A DNA stretch of 64,000 nucleotides from Microbacterium testaceum (GTDB lineage: Bacteria; Actinomycetota; Actinomycetes; Actinomycetales; Microbacteriaceae): positions 1 to 64,000 of the forward strand of contig NZ_LDRU01000003.1 of assembly GCF_001476285.1 (NCBI RefSeq), read 5' to 3'. The notes below the pieces were generated by a model. It saw only the letters and a program-made list of their open reading frames with translations. It had not been told where the DNA came from and did not search any database. This document shows positions 7,612 to 16,564 of this stretch, piece after piece (within the stretch, counting starts at the first letter, position 1; each line of letters opens with the position of its first letter). The position numbers and the translations under genes were made by a program.

Positions 7612-8721
7612 GTGTCGACCACCACCCCCACCCCGGCCGCCTCGACGACCTCGTCGTCGAGCGACTCGGCACCGCCGCCGCGGCATCGGGCGCTCCTTCG
7701 CCGGCTCCTCGCCGGTGAGGGGTTCGTCGCGATCCTCATCGTCGTCTTCATCCTGGCCATGGCGCCCTTCGCTCGGGGCCTGCTGACCGAGCGCAACATG
7801 GTCAACGTCCTGTCCAACTTCTGGCCCCTCGCGATCATCGTGATCGGGCAGACGTTCGTCCTCGTGCTGGCAGGCATCGACCTCGCGCAGACGGCGATCA
7901 TCAATCTCACGAACACGGTGGGCGCGCTCCTGGTGTCGCGAGCCCTCGAGCCCGCGCTGTTCCAGAACTCGGTGCTGTGGAACACGGTGATCGGACCGGA
8001 CGGCGGACCGCTCGGGGGAGGATGGCCCGGCATCCTGTCGGCTCTTCTCATCGTCGTGGTCATCGGGGCACTACTCGGTTCGCTGAACGGGCTGGCCATT
8101 GCCCGACTGCGGATGCCGCCGTTCATGGTGACGCTCGGCACGATGCTGCTCTTCAGCGCGGTCGCCGTGTGGCTCACCCGCAGCGAGAACGTCGCGAACC
8201 TCCCCGACGATTACGTCGCGATCGGACAGACGTCGCTCTGGGGCGCCCTGACGGTTCCGGCCCTCATCGCCGTCGCGCTGGGGGTCGCGGCCCACTACCT
8301 CCTCGGGCGCACGCCCTTCGGCGGCTGGATCTACGCCGCCGGGACCAACCGGGACGCGGCGATCATCTCGGGCGTGCCGTACAAGCGCGTCGTGGTCACG
8401 GCCTATGCCCTGTCCGGCGTGTTCGCCACCGTCGGCGGCCTCCTCTACTCCGCCCGTCTCGAGGCCGGGCGGCCGACGCTCGCGGATGATCTGCTCCTCG
8501 ACGTCATCGGCGCCGCCGTGATCGGCGGGGTGTCGCTCTTCGGCGGGAAGGGATCGGTCCTCGGGGCCGCTCTGGGGGCACTGTTCTTCGTCGTCCTCTC
8601 GAACAGCCTGAACCTGCTGAACCTGCCGTTCACGGTCGTCTTCATCGTGAAGGGTCTCGTGATCGTGGCGGCCGCCCTTCTCGACGTCGCCCGGACCCGA
8701 CTGCTGGGCGGTGCCCGATGA
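7612..8721 (+). CDS. Sugar ABC transporter permease (RbsC/XylH family)
   Basis: A 369-residue membrane protein. GTG 7612 follows a GAAGGAG ribosome site and begins a Ser/Thr/Pro-rich cytoplasmic leader of about 35 residues. At least eight hydrophobic helices follow. The branched-chain/sugar permease family signatures GIDLAQTAIINLTN (usually GIDLSVG) and GVSLFGGKGSVLGAALGA are clear. It pairs with the second permease at 10271 to form a heterodimeric channel. Its stop overlaps the start of the ATPase gene (ATGA). Confidence 0.92.
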   Translation: MSTTTPTPAASTTSSSSDSAPPPRHRALLRRLLAGEGFVAILIVVFILAMAPFARGLLTERNMVNVLSNFWPLAIIVIGQTFVLVLAGIDLAQTAIINLTNTVGALLVSRALEPALFQNSVLWNTVIGPDGGPLGGGWPGILSALLIVVVIGALLGSLNGLAIARLRMPPFMVTLGTMLLFSAVAVWLTRSENVANLPDDYVAIGQTSLWGALTVPALIAVALGVAAHYLLGRTPFGGWIYAAGTNRDAAIISGVPYKRVVVTAYALSGVFATVGGLLYSARLEAGRPTLADDLLLDVIGAAVIGGVSLFGGKGSVLGAALGALFFVVLSNSLNLLNLPFTVVFIVKGLVIVAAALLDVARTRLLGGAR

Positions 8722-10274
8722 CCGCGCCCCGCCTGCGCATCGACGCGGTGTCGCACGGCTTCTACGGCGTCCCCGTGAACAAGGGGATCTCTCTCGAAAT
8801 CGCTCCCGGCGAGGTCCTCGGCCTCGTCGGCGAGAACGGTGCCGGCAAGAGCACGCTCATGAACATCGTCGGCGGCGTCTTCCGGCCCGACGAGGGCGAG
8901 CTCTTCGTCGACGGCATCCTGTACGAGCCGCACAGCCCGGCCGAGGCGCGGCGTGCGGGCATCGCCCACGTGCACCAGGAGCTCAATCTGTTCGCCCCGC
9001 TCACCGTGGCCGACAACATGTTCCTCACCGACTCGCCGCGCCGGCTCGGCGTGTTCACCGACCGTCGCGCGGCTCGCGCCCGGGCCGAGGAAGCCCTCGC
9101 GCTCATGGACCTGCCGTTCTCGGCATCCACCCTCGTCGAGGATCTGAGCCCCGGGCAGCGCCAGATGCTCGAGATCGCGAAGGCCGCCGTGGGGTCGCCC
9201 AAGCTGGTCATCCTCGACGAGCCGACGACCTCGCTCACCTCGCGCGAGACCGCCCGCCTGTTCGAGCTCATCGGCTCGCTCACCGCCGCGGGAACGTCGA
9301 TCATCTACGTCTCGCACATCCTCGAGGACATCGAGAGGTTGTCGGACCGCATCGCGATCATGCGCGACGGGGCACTCGTCGACGTGCGTCCGCAATCCGA
9401 GCTCCCTGTGAGCGAGGTCATCACGCTCATGGTCGGTCGTACCCTCGATGACCGGTTCCCCCGGCGCGGGGGCGCGGCGACGGACACACCGGTCCTCGAG
9501 GTGCGGGACCTCTCGGCGAAGGGCGTCGTGGATGCCATCGACCTGACCGTCCACGAGGGGGAGGTCGTGGGACTGTTCGGCCTGATGGGCGCCGGTCGCA
9601 CCGAGCTGGCACGCATCATCTACGGGTTGGACCCCGCCGACCGCGGCACCGTGCGGGTCGACGGCGAAGACCTCTCCGCGCATTCCACGCGGGGACGCAT
9701 CGCCCGGGGACTGGCTTTCGTCACCGAGGACCGCCGCGGCGAGGGCCTCCTGATGGACTCTCCGGTGCTTACCAACGCGGCCCTGCCCTCGCTGACACGT
9801 TGGGCCGGGGGAGTGCTCGGGCCCGTCCGGCGCCGAGCGCTCTCTCGCGACGTCGCCGAGGTCACCGAAGGCCTGCGCCTGAAGTCCGTCGACCTCGATC
9901 GCGCGCCCGTGCGGTCGCTGTCGGGCGGCAATCAGCAGAAGGTCATCATCGCGAAGTGGTTGTTGACCAGGCCGCGCGTGTTCATCCTCGACGAGCCCAC
10001 TCGGGGCGTGGACGTGGGTGCCCAGTACGAGGTGTATCGCACCACTCTCGAGCTCGCCGACGCGGGCACCGCGGTGCTCGCGATCTCGTCGGAGCTGCCC
10101 GAACTGATCGGCATCTGCGACCGCATCCTCGTCATGCGGATGGGGCGGCTCGTGGGTTCCTTCGCCCGTCGGGACTTCGACGCGCGTCGCATCCTCGGCG
10201 CCGCCTTCGGCGAGAACGCCGCTTCACCGATGGCGTCCGACGATGCCCCGCTCGACGAGGAGGTCTCGCGATGA
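8718..10274 (+). CDS. Sugar ABC transporter ATPase, two tandem ABC domains (RbsA/XylG type)
   Basis: A 518-residue protein of duplicated ABC domains. The first has Walker A GENGAGKST (residues 38-46), signature LSPGQRQ and Walker B LVILDEPTTSL. The second has the degenerate Walker A GLMGAGRTEL, signature LSGGNQQK and FILDEPTRGVDVG. This asymmetry (active first site, altered second P-loop) is normal for monosaccharide importers of the CUT2 class. It energises uptake through the two flanking permeases. Start and stop overlap both neighbours by 4 bp, showing tight translational coupling. Confidence 0.95.
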   Translation: MTAPRLRIDAVSHGFYGVPVNKGISLEIAPGEVLGLVGENGAGKSTLMNIVGGVFRPDEGELFVDGILYEPHSPAEARRAGIAHVHQELNLFAPLTVADNMFLTDSPRRLGVFTDRRAARARAEEALALMDLPFSASTLVEDLSPGQRQMLEIAKAAVGSPKLVILDEPTTSLTSRETARLFELIGSLTAAGTSIIYVSHILEDIERLSDRIAIMRDGALVDVRPQSELPVSEVITLMVGRTLDDRFPRRGGAATDTPVLEVRDLSAKGVVDAIDLTVHEGEVVGLFGLMGAGRTELARIIYGLDPADRGTVRVDGEDLSAHSTRGRIARGLAFVTEDRRGEGLLMDSPVLTNAALPSLTRWAGGVLGPVRRRALSRDVAEVTEGLRLKSVDLDRAPVRSLSGGNQQKVIIAKWLLTRPRVFILDEPTRGVDVGAQYEVYRTTLELADAGTAVLAISSELPELIGICDRILVMRMGRLVGSFARRDFDARRILGAAFGENAASPMASDDAPLDEEVSR

Positions 10275-11257
10275 CGCAGAGACTGCGCCAGCTCGCGCTG
10301 GCGAACGTGCCGATCATCCTGCTCATCGTGGTGTTCGTCGTGTTCTCCCTGCTGGACCCGCGCTTCTTCGATCTGCAGACGCTCGCGAACGTCGCCCGCA
10401 GCACCGCCTACATCGGCATCGTCGCGGTCGGCATGACCCTCGTGCTCATGACGGCCGGAATCGATCTCTCGGTGGGCTCGATGCTGTACCTCACCGCCGT
10501 CATCGTGGGGCAGGTGATCAACGCCGCCGCCCTGCCCGTGTTCGTCGTCCCGCTCCTCGCGGTCGGCGTCGGCGTGGTCCTCGGCGCGGTCAACGGCTTC
10601 GCGATCTCGTTCCTCCGGCTCGTGCCCTTCATCGTCACGCTCGCGATGCTGACGGTGTTCCGCGGAGCGGGTCTCGGCCTGTCCCAGTCGCGCGAGGTGA
10701 ACTACCCCGACGTGATCACGCGACTGGGCTCGGAGCCGATCCTCGGCATCCCCCTTCCCGTGTGGATCTTCGCGCTCGTCGTGCTGATCGCCCACCTGGT
10801 GGTCACGCGGACGCCGTTCGGACGCCAGCTCCTCGCCACCGGTGAGGACCGCACGGCGGCTGAGCGGGCCGGCATCCCGGTACGGCGTGTGCTGTTCACC
10901 GTCTACGTCATCGCGGGCGCGCTGTCCGGACTCGCGGCCTTCGTCGCGATGACGCAACTGCGCACGGCCGCCCCCGGCTTCGGCTCGGGCGACGAGTTCG
11001 ACGCCATCGCGGCGGCGGTGCTCGGCGGGACGAGCCTGTTCGGCGGACGCGGCTCGGTCTTCCCGGGGACGGTCGTCGGCGCGCTCCTCATCCAGCTCAT
11101 CCAGACGGGTCTGCAGTTCCTGCAGGTGGATCTTTACGTGACGCCGATGATCCAGGCGTGCATCATCCTGCTCGCCGTCTTCATCGACGCGCTGCGCACC
11201 GGCCGTCTCGAGAAGCTGACCCGCCGGGTCGTCATGTCGGAGAGGACCGAGGGATGA
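10271..11257 (+). CDS. Sugar ABC transporter permease, second subunit
   Basis: A 328-residue integral membrane protein from ATG 10271 with AGGAGG upstream. It contains GIDLSVGSMLYL and GGTSLFGGRGSVFPGTVVGA, the two conserved loops of the RbsC family, and about eight to nine helices. Unlike the first permease it has no long N-terminal leader. Two different permeases plus a fused ATPase make a CUT2-type importer. Its stop overlaps the start of the kinase gene, tying uptake to the catabolic enzymes. Confidence 0.93.
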   Translation: MTQRLRQLALANVPIILLIVVFVVFSLLDPRFFDLQTLANVARSTAYIGIVAVGMTLVLMTAGIDLSVGSMLYLTAVIVGQVINAAALPVFVVPLLAVGVGVVLGAVNGFAISFLRLVPFIVTLAMLTVFRGAGLGLSQSREVNYPDVITRLGSEPILGIPLPVWIFALVVLIAHLVVTRTPFGRQLLATGEDRTAAERAGIPVRRVLFTVYVIAGALSGLAAFVAMTQLRTAAPGFGSGDEFDAIAAAVLGGTSLFGGRGSVFPGTVVGALLIQLIQTGLQFLQVDLYVTPMIQACIILLAVFIDALRTGRLEKLTRRVVMSERTEG

Positions 11258-12621
11258 CCGCGCCGCAGCCGCCCGCGGACGGGCTCGTGCTCACCTTCTA
11301 CGGCGACGACTTCACGGGATCCACGGACGTGATGGAGACCCTCGAGGATCTGGGACTGTCGACGCTGCTGTTCCTCGACCCGCCGACGCCCGACGAGATC
11401 GCCGCACACGACGGGGTCCGCGCGGTGGGTGTGGCCGGGATCGGCCGGACGATGTCGCCGGAGGAGATGGATGCCGAGCTCCCGCCGGTTCTCGGAGCGC
11501 TCGCGCGACTGGGTGCCCCGCTCCTGCACTACAAGATGTGCTCGACGTTCGACTCGGCACCGACGATCGGCAGCATCGGCCGGGCGACCGAGATCCTCCG
11601 CGCCGCGGTCGGCTCGGACGACGCCGTCCCGCTCGTCGTGGGCGTGCCGCAGCTGGGCCGCTGGACCGCCTTCGGCACGCTCTTCGCGACATTCGAGGGC
11701 ACGGTGTTCCGGCTGGATCGGCACCCGGCGATGACCGTCCACCCGATCACCCCGATGACCGAGGCCGACCTGCGCGCGCATCTCGCCGCGCAGACCGCGC
11801 TGCCGATCGCGCTCCTCGATGTCGCGGCGCTCGACGGTGCCGACGACGAGGTCGCCGATCGCGTCGACGCCGTCCTCGGCGAGGAGCGCGGCGTGGTGCT
11901 GCTCGATGTCGACGGCGCGGCCACGCAGCGCCAGGTCGGGCGTGCCCTTGATCGTGTCCTCACCCGCGCCGCAGCGCGGGGGACGACGGCAGCGGTGGTG
12001 GGATCCTCCGGTGTCGAGTACGCACTCGGCGCCGCGTGGGAGCGACGCGGCCTCGCGCCGGCGGGCGCCGTCCGTGCCCCCGGTGCGACGCTCGTCGTCT
12101 CGGGCTCTCGCGCTCCGGCGACGCAGCGGCAGGCCGAGGCGGCGCTCGCCGCCGGCTTCCGGGGCGTCGACCTCGATCCGGTCGCCGTCACCGACCCGAT
12201 CACGGGTGAACGGGCCCGCGAGGAGGTCGCCGCCCGTGCGGCTTCCGCGGTGACCGACGGCGAGCACGTCCTCGTCTTCGCGCCACCGCCCGCTCCCGGT
12301 GCCCGCCCCGTCGCGGGCGGAGATCTGTCCCGGGCGCTCGCCGACATCGCGGCGCGCGTCCTCGCCCGTGCCGATGTGTCTCGCCTCGTCGTCGCGGGTG
12401 GCGACACCTCCGGTCATGTGGCGCGGGGCCTTGGCATCCGCGCTCTCCGCATGACCCGACGCCTCACTCCCGGGGCGCCGCTGTGCTCCGCCGTCAGCGA
12501 CGACCCGCGCATCGACGGGCTCGAGCTGTGCCTCAAAGGCGGGGGCGTAGGCGGCCCCGACTACTTCGTCCGGCTGGCCGAGCTGGGCGCCGACGCCCTC
12601 GTCGCGGACGCCCCGCGGTGA
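11254..12621 (+). CDS. oiaK: Four-carbon acid sugar kinase family protein, probable 3-oxo-isoapionate kinase
   Basis: A 455-residue DUF1537 (OtnK-type) kinase. The N-terminal domain opens with FYGDDFTGSTD, the family's substrate-binding G/A-D-D-x-T-G-x-x-D motif. The C-terminal ATP-binding domain contains VAGGDTSGHVARGLGI and ends with the typical LKGGGVGGPDYF glycine loop. DUF1537 kinases phosphorylate sugar acids. In known D-apionate clusters the member next to an ApnO-like enzyme and a RuBisCO-like protein is OiaK, which makes 3-oxo-isoapionate 4-phosphate. The same neighbours occur here, so the specific name rests on context. The ATG overlaps the permease stop. Confidence 0.85.
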   Translation: MTAPQPPADGLVLTFYGDDFTGSTDVMETLEDLGLSTLLFLDPPTPDEIAAHDGVRAVGVAGIGRTMSPEEMDAELPPVLGALARLGAPLLHYKMCSTFDSAPTIGSIGRATEILRAAVGSDDAVPLVVGVPQLGRWTAFGTLFATFEGTVFRLDRHPAMTVHPITPMTEADLRAHLAAQTALPIALLDVAALDGADDEVADRVDAVLGEERGVVLLDVDGAATQRQVGRALDRVLTRAAARGTTAAVVGSSGVEYALGAAWERRGLAPAGAVRAPGATLVVSGSRAPATQRQAEAALAAGFRGVDLDPVAVTDPITGERAREEVAARAASAVTDGEHVLVFAPPPAPGARPVAGGDLSRALADIAARVLARADVSRLVVAGGDTSGHVARGLGIRALRMTRRLTPGAPLCSAVSDDPRIDGLELCLKGGGVGGPDYFVRLAELGADALVADAPR

Positions 12622-12650
12622 CGGCGAAAGAACCACCAGAAAGGGAACAA

Positions 12651-13484
12651 ATGACCACGATCGCCCTCGTCGGCGCCGGAGGAAAGATGGGCTCGCGGCT
12701 CACCGACAACCTCCTCTCCACCGACTACGACCTTCTCTTCGTCGAGCCCAGTGAGGCCGGCGTCGCGCGCCTCGCCGAGCGCGGTGCGACACCGACGAGT
12801 CTCGCGGATGCCGTCTCGGTCGCCGACGTCGTGATCCTCGCCGTGCCGGACAACCGTATCGGCGTCGTCGCGGAGCAGGCCGTTCCGCTCATGCAGTCGG
12901 GCGCGACGCTCATCGTCCTCGACGCCGCCGCGCCGTACGCCGGCCACCTGCCCGAGCGTGACGACGTCAGCTTCGTCGCGTGCCACCCGTGCCACCCCTC
13001 GGTGTTCAACAATTCCGAGACCGACCCGGTGGCGCAGACCGACTACTTCGGCGGGGTCGCCGCCCGGCAGGACGTGGTGATCGCCCTCATCTCCGGGGAC
13101 GAGGCCGACTACGCTCGCGCCGAGGAGGTCGTCCGGGCCTTCTTCGCTCCCGTGCTGACGGCTCACCGCATCACCGTCGAGAACATGGTGCTCCTCGAGC
13201 CGGTGCTCGCCGAGACCACCGCTGCGACCTGCGTCACGATCATCAAGGAGGCGATGGACGAAGCCGTCCGCCGGGGCGTGCCCGCCGAGGCGGCGCGCGC
13301 CTTCATCCTCGGTCACGTCAACGTCGAGTTGGCCATCGTCTTCGGGGAGATCGGCTCGCCGTTCTCGGACGGCGCGCTCAAAGCCATCGCCACGGCGAAG
13401 GACATCCTGTTCAAGGACGACTGGAAGCGCGTGTTCGACGACGAGATCATCGCGGCCAGCGTCGACGAGATCGTCAACCACTGA
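12651..13484 (+). CDS. apnO: Probable D-apionate oxidoisomerase
   Basis: A 277-residue NAD-dependent enzyme. The Rossmann fingerprint VGAGGKMGSR starts at residue 7, followed by VILAVPDNRIG and the distinctive ACHPCHPSVFNN segment. The C-terminal helical part resembles a 6-phosphogluconate dehydrogenase C-terminal domain (EAMDEAVRRGVPAEAARAFILGH). Known ApnO converts D-apionate to 3-oxo-isoapionate by oxidation and carbon-skeleton isomerisation. The gene starts 29 bp after the kinase stop with AAAGGGA upstream and sits between oiaK and the lactonase gene, exactly where ApnO is expected. The family call is firm; the substrate is inferred from the locus. Confidence 0.85.
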   Translation: MTTIALVGAGGKMGSRLTDNLLSTDYDLLFVEPSEAGVARLAERGATPTSLADAVSVADVVILAVPDNRIGVVAEQAVPLMQSGATLIVLDAAAPYAGHLPERDDVSFVACHPCHPSVFNNSETDPVAQTDYFGGVAARQDVVIALISGDEADYARAEEVVRAFFAPVLTAHRITVENMVLLEPVLAETTAATCVTIIKEAMDEAVRRGVPAEAARAFILGHVNVELAIVFGEIGSPFSDGALKAIATAKDILFKDDWKRVFDDEIIAASVDEIVNH

Positions 13485-13503
13485 GGGCGGGGGAGCGGGA
13501 CGG

Positions 13504-15255
13504 ATGACGCAGGCGACAGCGGAGCGTTTCTCGGTCGGGCCGTGGGAGTTCGATCTCACCCCGACGGGCGACCTCGCCCACGTGTCCTACGCGGGCATCG
13601 AGGTGGCGCGCGGCATCCAGTTCGTCGTCCGGGACGACGCGTGGGGAACGATCGTCGGCGATCGGGACGTCCGTGTGACGCGACGATCCGATCGGGAGGT
13701 CGTCGTCGAGATGCGATCGCGGCACGACTTCCCCTCGGGGGCGGTCGAGGCGACCACGCGCATCCGCGTCGGCGGGGATCGCCTGCGGTACTCCGCCGAT
13801 GCCGTCGTCGACGGCGCGGTCGAGACGAACCGCGTCGGCCTGGTCGTCCTGCATCCGCTCACACAGGCCGGTGCGGAGGTCGACCTGACGCACGCCGAGG
13901 GCACCCGCTCCCGTTCCCGCTTTCCCGAGCACGTCTCGCCGCACCAGCCGTGGTCGGCGATCACGGGACTCGCCCTCGACGTCGCCGACGGATGCCGGCT
14001 GCACATCGCCCTCGAGGGAGACGTGTTCGAGACCGAAGACCAGCGCAACTGGTCGGACGCGTCGTTCAAGACCTACAGCCGCCCGCTGGCATTGCCCTAC
14101 CCGTATCGGCTCGAGGCCGGGGAGTGGGTGCGCCAGGCGGTCGATCTGCGCGTCACCTGCACTCGTGCGACGGGGGCCGTCGATGCGGCGGCGGATCCGT
14201 TCGGACCGTTCGCGATTCGATCCGATCGTTCTGCCCCGCGTCCCCGCCCGAGCCTCGGCGTTCAGCTCGGACCCCGGGATGCCGACCTCGGCGCCGACGA
14301 GGTGCGCTCGCGCGTCGAACGGCTCGGCGTGGACCACGTACGGGTCGACGTCGTGTGTCAGAACGGCGGTGCCCGGGGTCTCGACCAGTTGGACGCGTGC
14401 GAGGACCTTCCGCTGGAGCTCGCCCTGCATCTCGGGGACGACTCGGACGCTGCGCTCCGCGCGGTCCGCGAGCGCCTCGCACGGCGACACGCCGCGCTGC
14501 GTGCGGTGCTGGTGTTCTCGCTCGGAGCTCCGGTGACCCCGAGCGGCGCGGCCGTGCTCGTGCGTCGCGCCCTCTCCGACGAGCTCGTGGGCGCTGTCGT
14601 CATCGTGGGCACGGACGACAACCTCGCCGAACTAAACCGCGGCGAACCCGATCCGGTCGACGCCGACGAGGTGACCTTCAGCCTCACTCCGCAGGTGCAC
14701 GACGGCTTCGAACGCTCGATCATCGAGACGACCGAGGCGGTGCCCGCGATGATCGACACCGCCCGGCGGCTGGGCGGGGGTCGACCTGTCGGGATCGGTG
14801 CCCTCACCCTCCGGCCCCGGCGTTCGCTGTACCGTCAGGGGCACCGCATCGACCGTCTCGACCGCGACCCGGAGTCCGTGGATCCGCGTCAGCACGACGA
14901 CTTCGCCGCCAGCTGGCTGCTTGCCACCCTCGCGACCCTCGCCGCCGAGGACGTCTCGCGTGTGACGACGCTCGAGGTGAGCGGTCCCCGGGGAGTGACG
15001 GATGCCGGCACCGCCCGCCTGACCCCGTCCGGCGAGGTCATCGCCGCCGTGGCTGCGTCCGCGACGATCGGGACGCCGATCCTCGATCTCCGGGCCGGTC
15101 TCGTCGCGCTGCCCGTGGAGTCCGGGACGCTCGTCGGCGATCTCTCGGGCCGTGCCCGGCACGGCGAGGTCGACGGCGTCGACATCGACCTCTCCCCGTA
15201 CGCGGTGCGTCTGGTCACCCCCTTCTCCGCCCCCGATCCGAAAGCGTCATCATGA
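13504..15255 (+). CDS. apnL: Probable D-apionate lactonase
   Basis: A 583-residue protein with a beta-rich N-terminal half and a TIM-barrel-like C-terminal half, the known ApnL architecture. The family-specific segment EDQRNWSDASFKTYSRPL lies around residues 179-196. The second half contains regularly spaced strand-helix units, a TPQVH region (SLTPQVHDGF) and PRRSLYRQG. ApnL hydrolyses D-apionolactone to D-apionate, feeding ApnO. ATG 13504 has a G-rich ribosome site, and the stop overlaps the RuBisCO-like gene (ATGA). The name is given on the family motif plus pathway context. Confidence 0.85.
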   Translation: MTQATAERFSVGPWEFDLTPTGDLAHVSYAGIEVARGIQFVVRDDAWGTIVGDRDVRVTRRSDREVVVEMRSRHDFPSGAVEATTRIRVGGDRLRYSADAVVDGAVETNRVGLVVLHPLTQAGAEVDLTHAEGTRSRSRFPEHVSPHQPWSAITGLALDVADGCRLHIALEGDVFETEDQRNWSDASFKTYSRPLALPYPYRLEAGEWVRQAVDLRVTCTRATGAVDAAADPFGPFAIRSDRSAPRPRPSLGVQLGPRDADLGADEVRSRVERLGVDHVRVDVVCQNGGARGLDQLDACEDLPLELALHLGDDSDAALRAVRERLARRHAALRAVLVFSLGAPVTPSGAAVLVRRALSDELVGAVVIVGTDDNLAELNRGEPDPVDADEVTFSLTPQVHDGFERSIIETTEAVPAMIDTARRLGGGRPVGIGALTLRPRRSLYRQGHRIDRLDRDPESVDPRQHDDFAASWLLATLATLAAEDVSRVTTLEVSGPRGVTDAGTARLTPSGEVIAAVAASATIGTPILDLRAGLVALPVESGTLVGDLSGRARHGEVDGVDIDLSPYAVRLVTPFSAPDPKASS

Positions 15256-16508
15256 GCTCCGACCGTATCCACGCCCACTACGTCATCGAGACCTCGATCG
15301 GCCTCGAGCGTGCTGCCGCCGCCATGGCCGGCGAGCAGTCCACGGGGACGTTCATCACGCTTCCCGGTGAGACGCCCGAACTGCACCGCCGGCACGCGGC
15401 GCGCGTCGAGAGCGTGGTGCTCGCGGAGGAGGGCGGCGAGCCGTCGCTGTCAGGCTCTCGGGGCCCCGGTCCTGTGCAGCGCGGCGAGGTCGAACTGTCC
15501 TTCCCCCTCGAGAACGTCGGCACCGCCCTTCCCAACCTCTTGGCCACCGTGGCGGGCAACCTCTTCGAGCTGCAGCAGCTCTCCGGCATCCGTCTGACCG
15601 ATCTCGAGCTTCCCGAGGCGTTCGGACGGGCGCACCCGGGACCGCAGTTCGGCGCCGCGGGAACGCGGGAGGTCGCCGATGTGCGCACCGGTCCGATCAT
15701 CGGAACGATCATCAAACCGAGCGTGGGCCTCACGCCGGAGCAGACCGGCGTGCTCGCGGAAGACCTCGCGCGCGCAGGCCTCGACTTCATCAAGGACGAC
15801 GAGCTGATGGCCGACTCGCCGCACTCGCCGTTCGAGGAGCGCCTCGACGCGGTGCTGCGGGGCCTCGACCGTGCGGCGGAGGTCACGGGACGGCGTCCCC
15901 TGTACGCGGTCAACCTGAGCGGCGACATCGACGAGATGCGTCGGCGGGCCGATCTCGTCGCCGAGCGCGGTGGCAACTGTCTCATGGTGAGCGTCAACGC
16001 GGTCGGCATCGCCGGCCTCCGCGACCTGCGGCTGCACAGCTCTCTGCCGATCCACGCGCACCGCAACGGCTGGGGCGCGATGACGCGCTTCCCGCTTCTC
16101 GGCTATTCCTACCGGGTATGGCAGCAGCTGTGGCGCCTCGCGGGCGCCGACCACCTGCACGTCAACGGTCTGCGCAACAAGTTCTGGGAGCCGGACGATT
16201 CGGTCGTCGCCTCGGCTCGCGCCGTGCTCGAGCCGATCAACGGCGGGCCCGCGGCCATGCCCGTCTTCTCGTCGGCGCAATCGGCCGAGCAGGCCGCCGA
16301 CACGTACGCGGCCGTCGGCACGGACGATCTGATGTACGTCTGCGGCGGGGGGATCATGGCGCACCCCGACGGCCCCGCTGCCGGCGTGCGCAGTATTCGA
16401 CAGGCCTGGGATGCCGCTCTCGCGGGCATCGACCTCGACACGTACGCCGCGGATCATCCGGATCTCGAGGCGGCACTGCGGACGTTCCGCGGGGCGACCG
16501 GCGGCTGA
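15252..16508 (+). CDS. RuBisCO-like protein of the D-apionate pathway (OiaX/OiaT type)
   Basis: A 418-residue RuBisCO large-subunit homologue. Equivalents of the active-site residues are visible: Lys155 in GTIIKPSVGL (spinach K175), Lys181-Asp-Asp183-Glu184 in DFIKDDE (K201/D203/E204, the carbamate and Mg site), His270-Arg271 in HAHRNG (H294/R295), a possible loop-6 Lys310 in GLRNKFWE, Ser340/341, and CGGGIMAHPDG for the phosphate loop. It thus keeps the metal site, but the surroundings are not those of a CO2-fixing form I-III enzyme. RuBisCO-like proteins of apionate clusters act on 3-oxo-isoapionate 4-phosphate, either by transcarboxylation/hydrolysis to 3-phosphoglycerate and glycolate or by decarboxylation. 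The sequence alone does not decide which. It is the last gene of the operon and is translationally coupled to apnL. Confidence 0.88.
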   Translation: MSSDRIHAHYVIETSIGLERAAAAMAGEQSTGTFITLPGETPELHRRHAARVESVVLAEEGGEPSLSGSRGPGPVQRGEVELSFPLENVGTALPNLLATVAGNLFELQQLSGIRLTDLELPEAFGRAHPGPQFGAAGTREVADVRTGPIIGTIIKPSVGLTPEQTGVLAEDLARAGLDFIKDDELMADSPHSPFEERLDAVLRGLDRAAEVTGRRPLYAVNLSGDIDEMRRRADLVAERGGNCLMVSVNAVGIAGLRDLRLHSSLPIHAHRNGWGAMTRFPLLGYSYRVWQQLWRLAGADHLHVNGLRNKFWEPDDSVVASARAVLEPINGGPAAMPVFSSAQSAEQAADTYAAVGTDDLMYVCGGGIMAHPDGPAAGVRSIRQAWDAALAGIDLDTYAADHPDLEAALRTFRGATGG

Positions 16509-16564
16509 GACGGTCACGGGAGGCCACGCGGGCCGCCGCCCGGGCCGCGCGGGCCTCGCGGGCC

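Noticed and set aside
15252..16508. Reading the RuBisCO homologue as a CO2-fixing enzyme
   Set aside because: No small-subunit or phosphoribulokinase gene, and surrounding active-site loops differ; the apionate context explains it as a RuBisCO-like protein.
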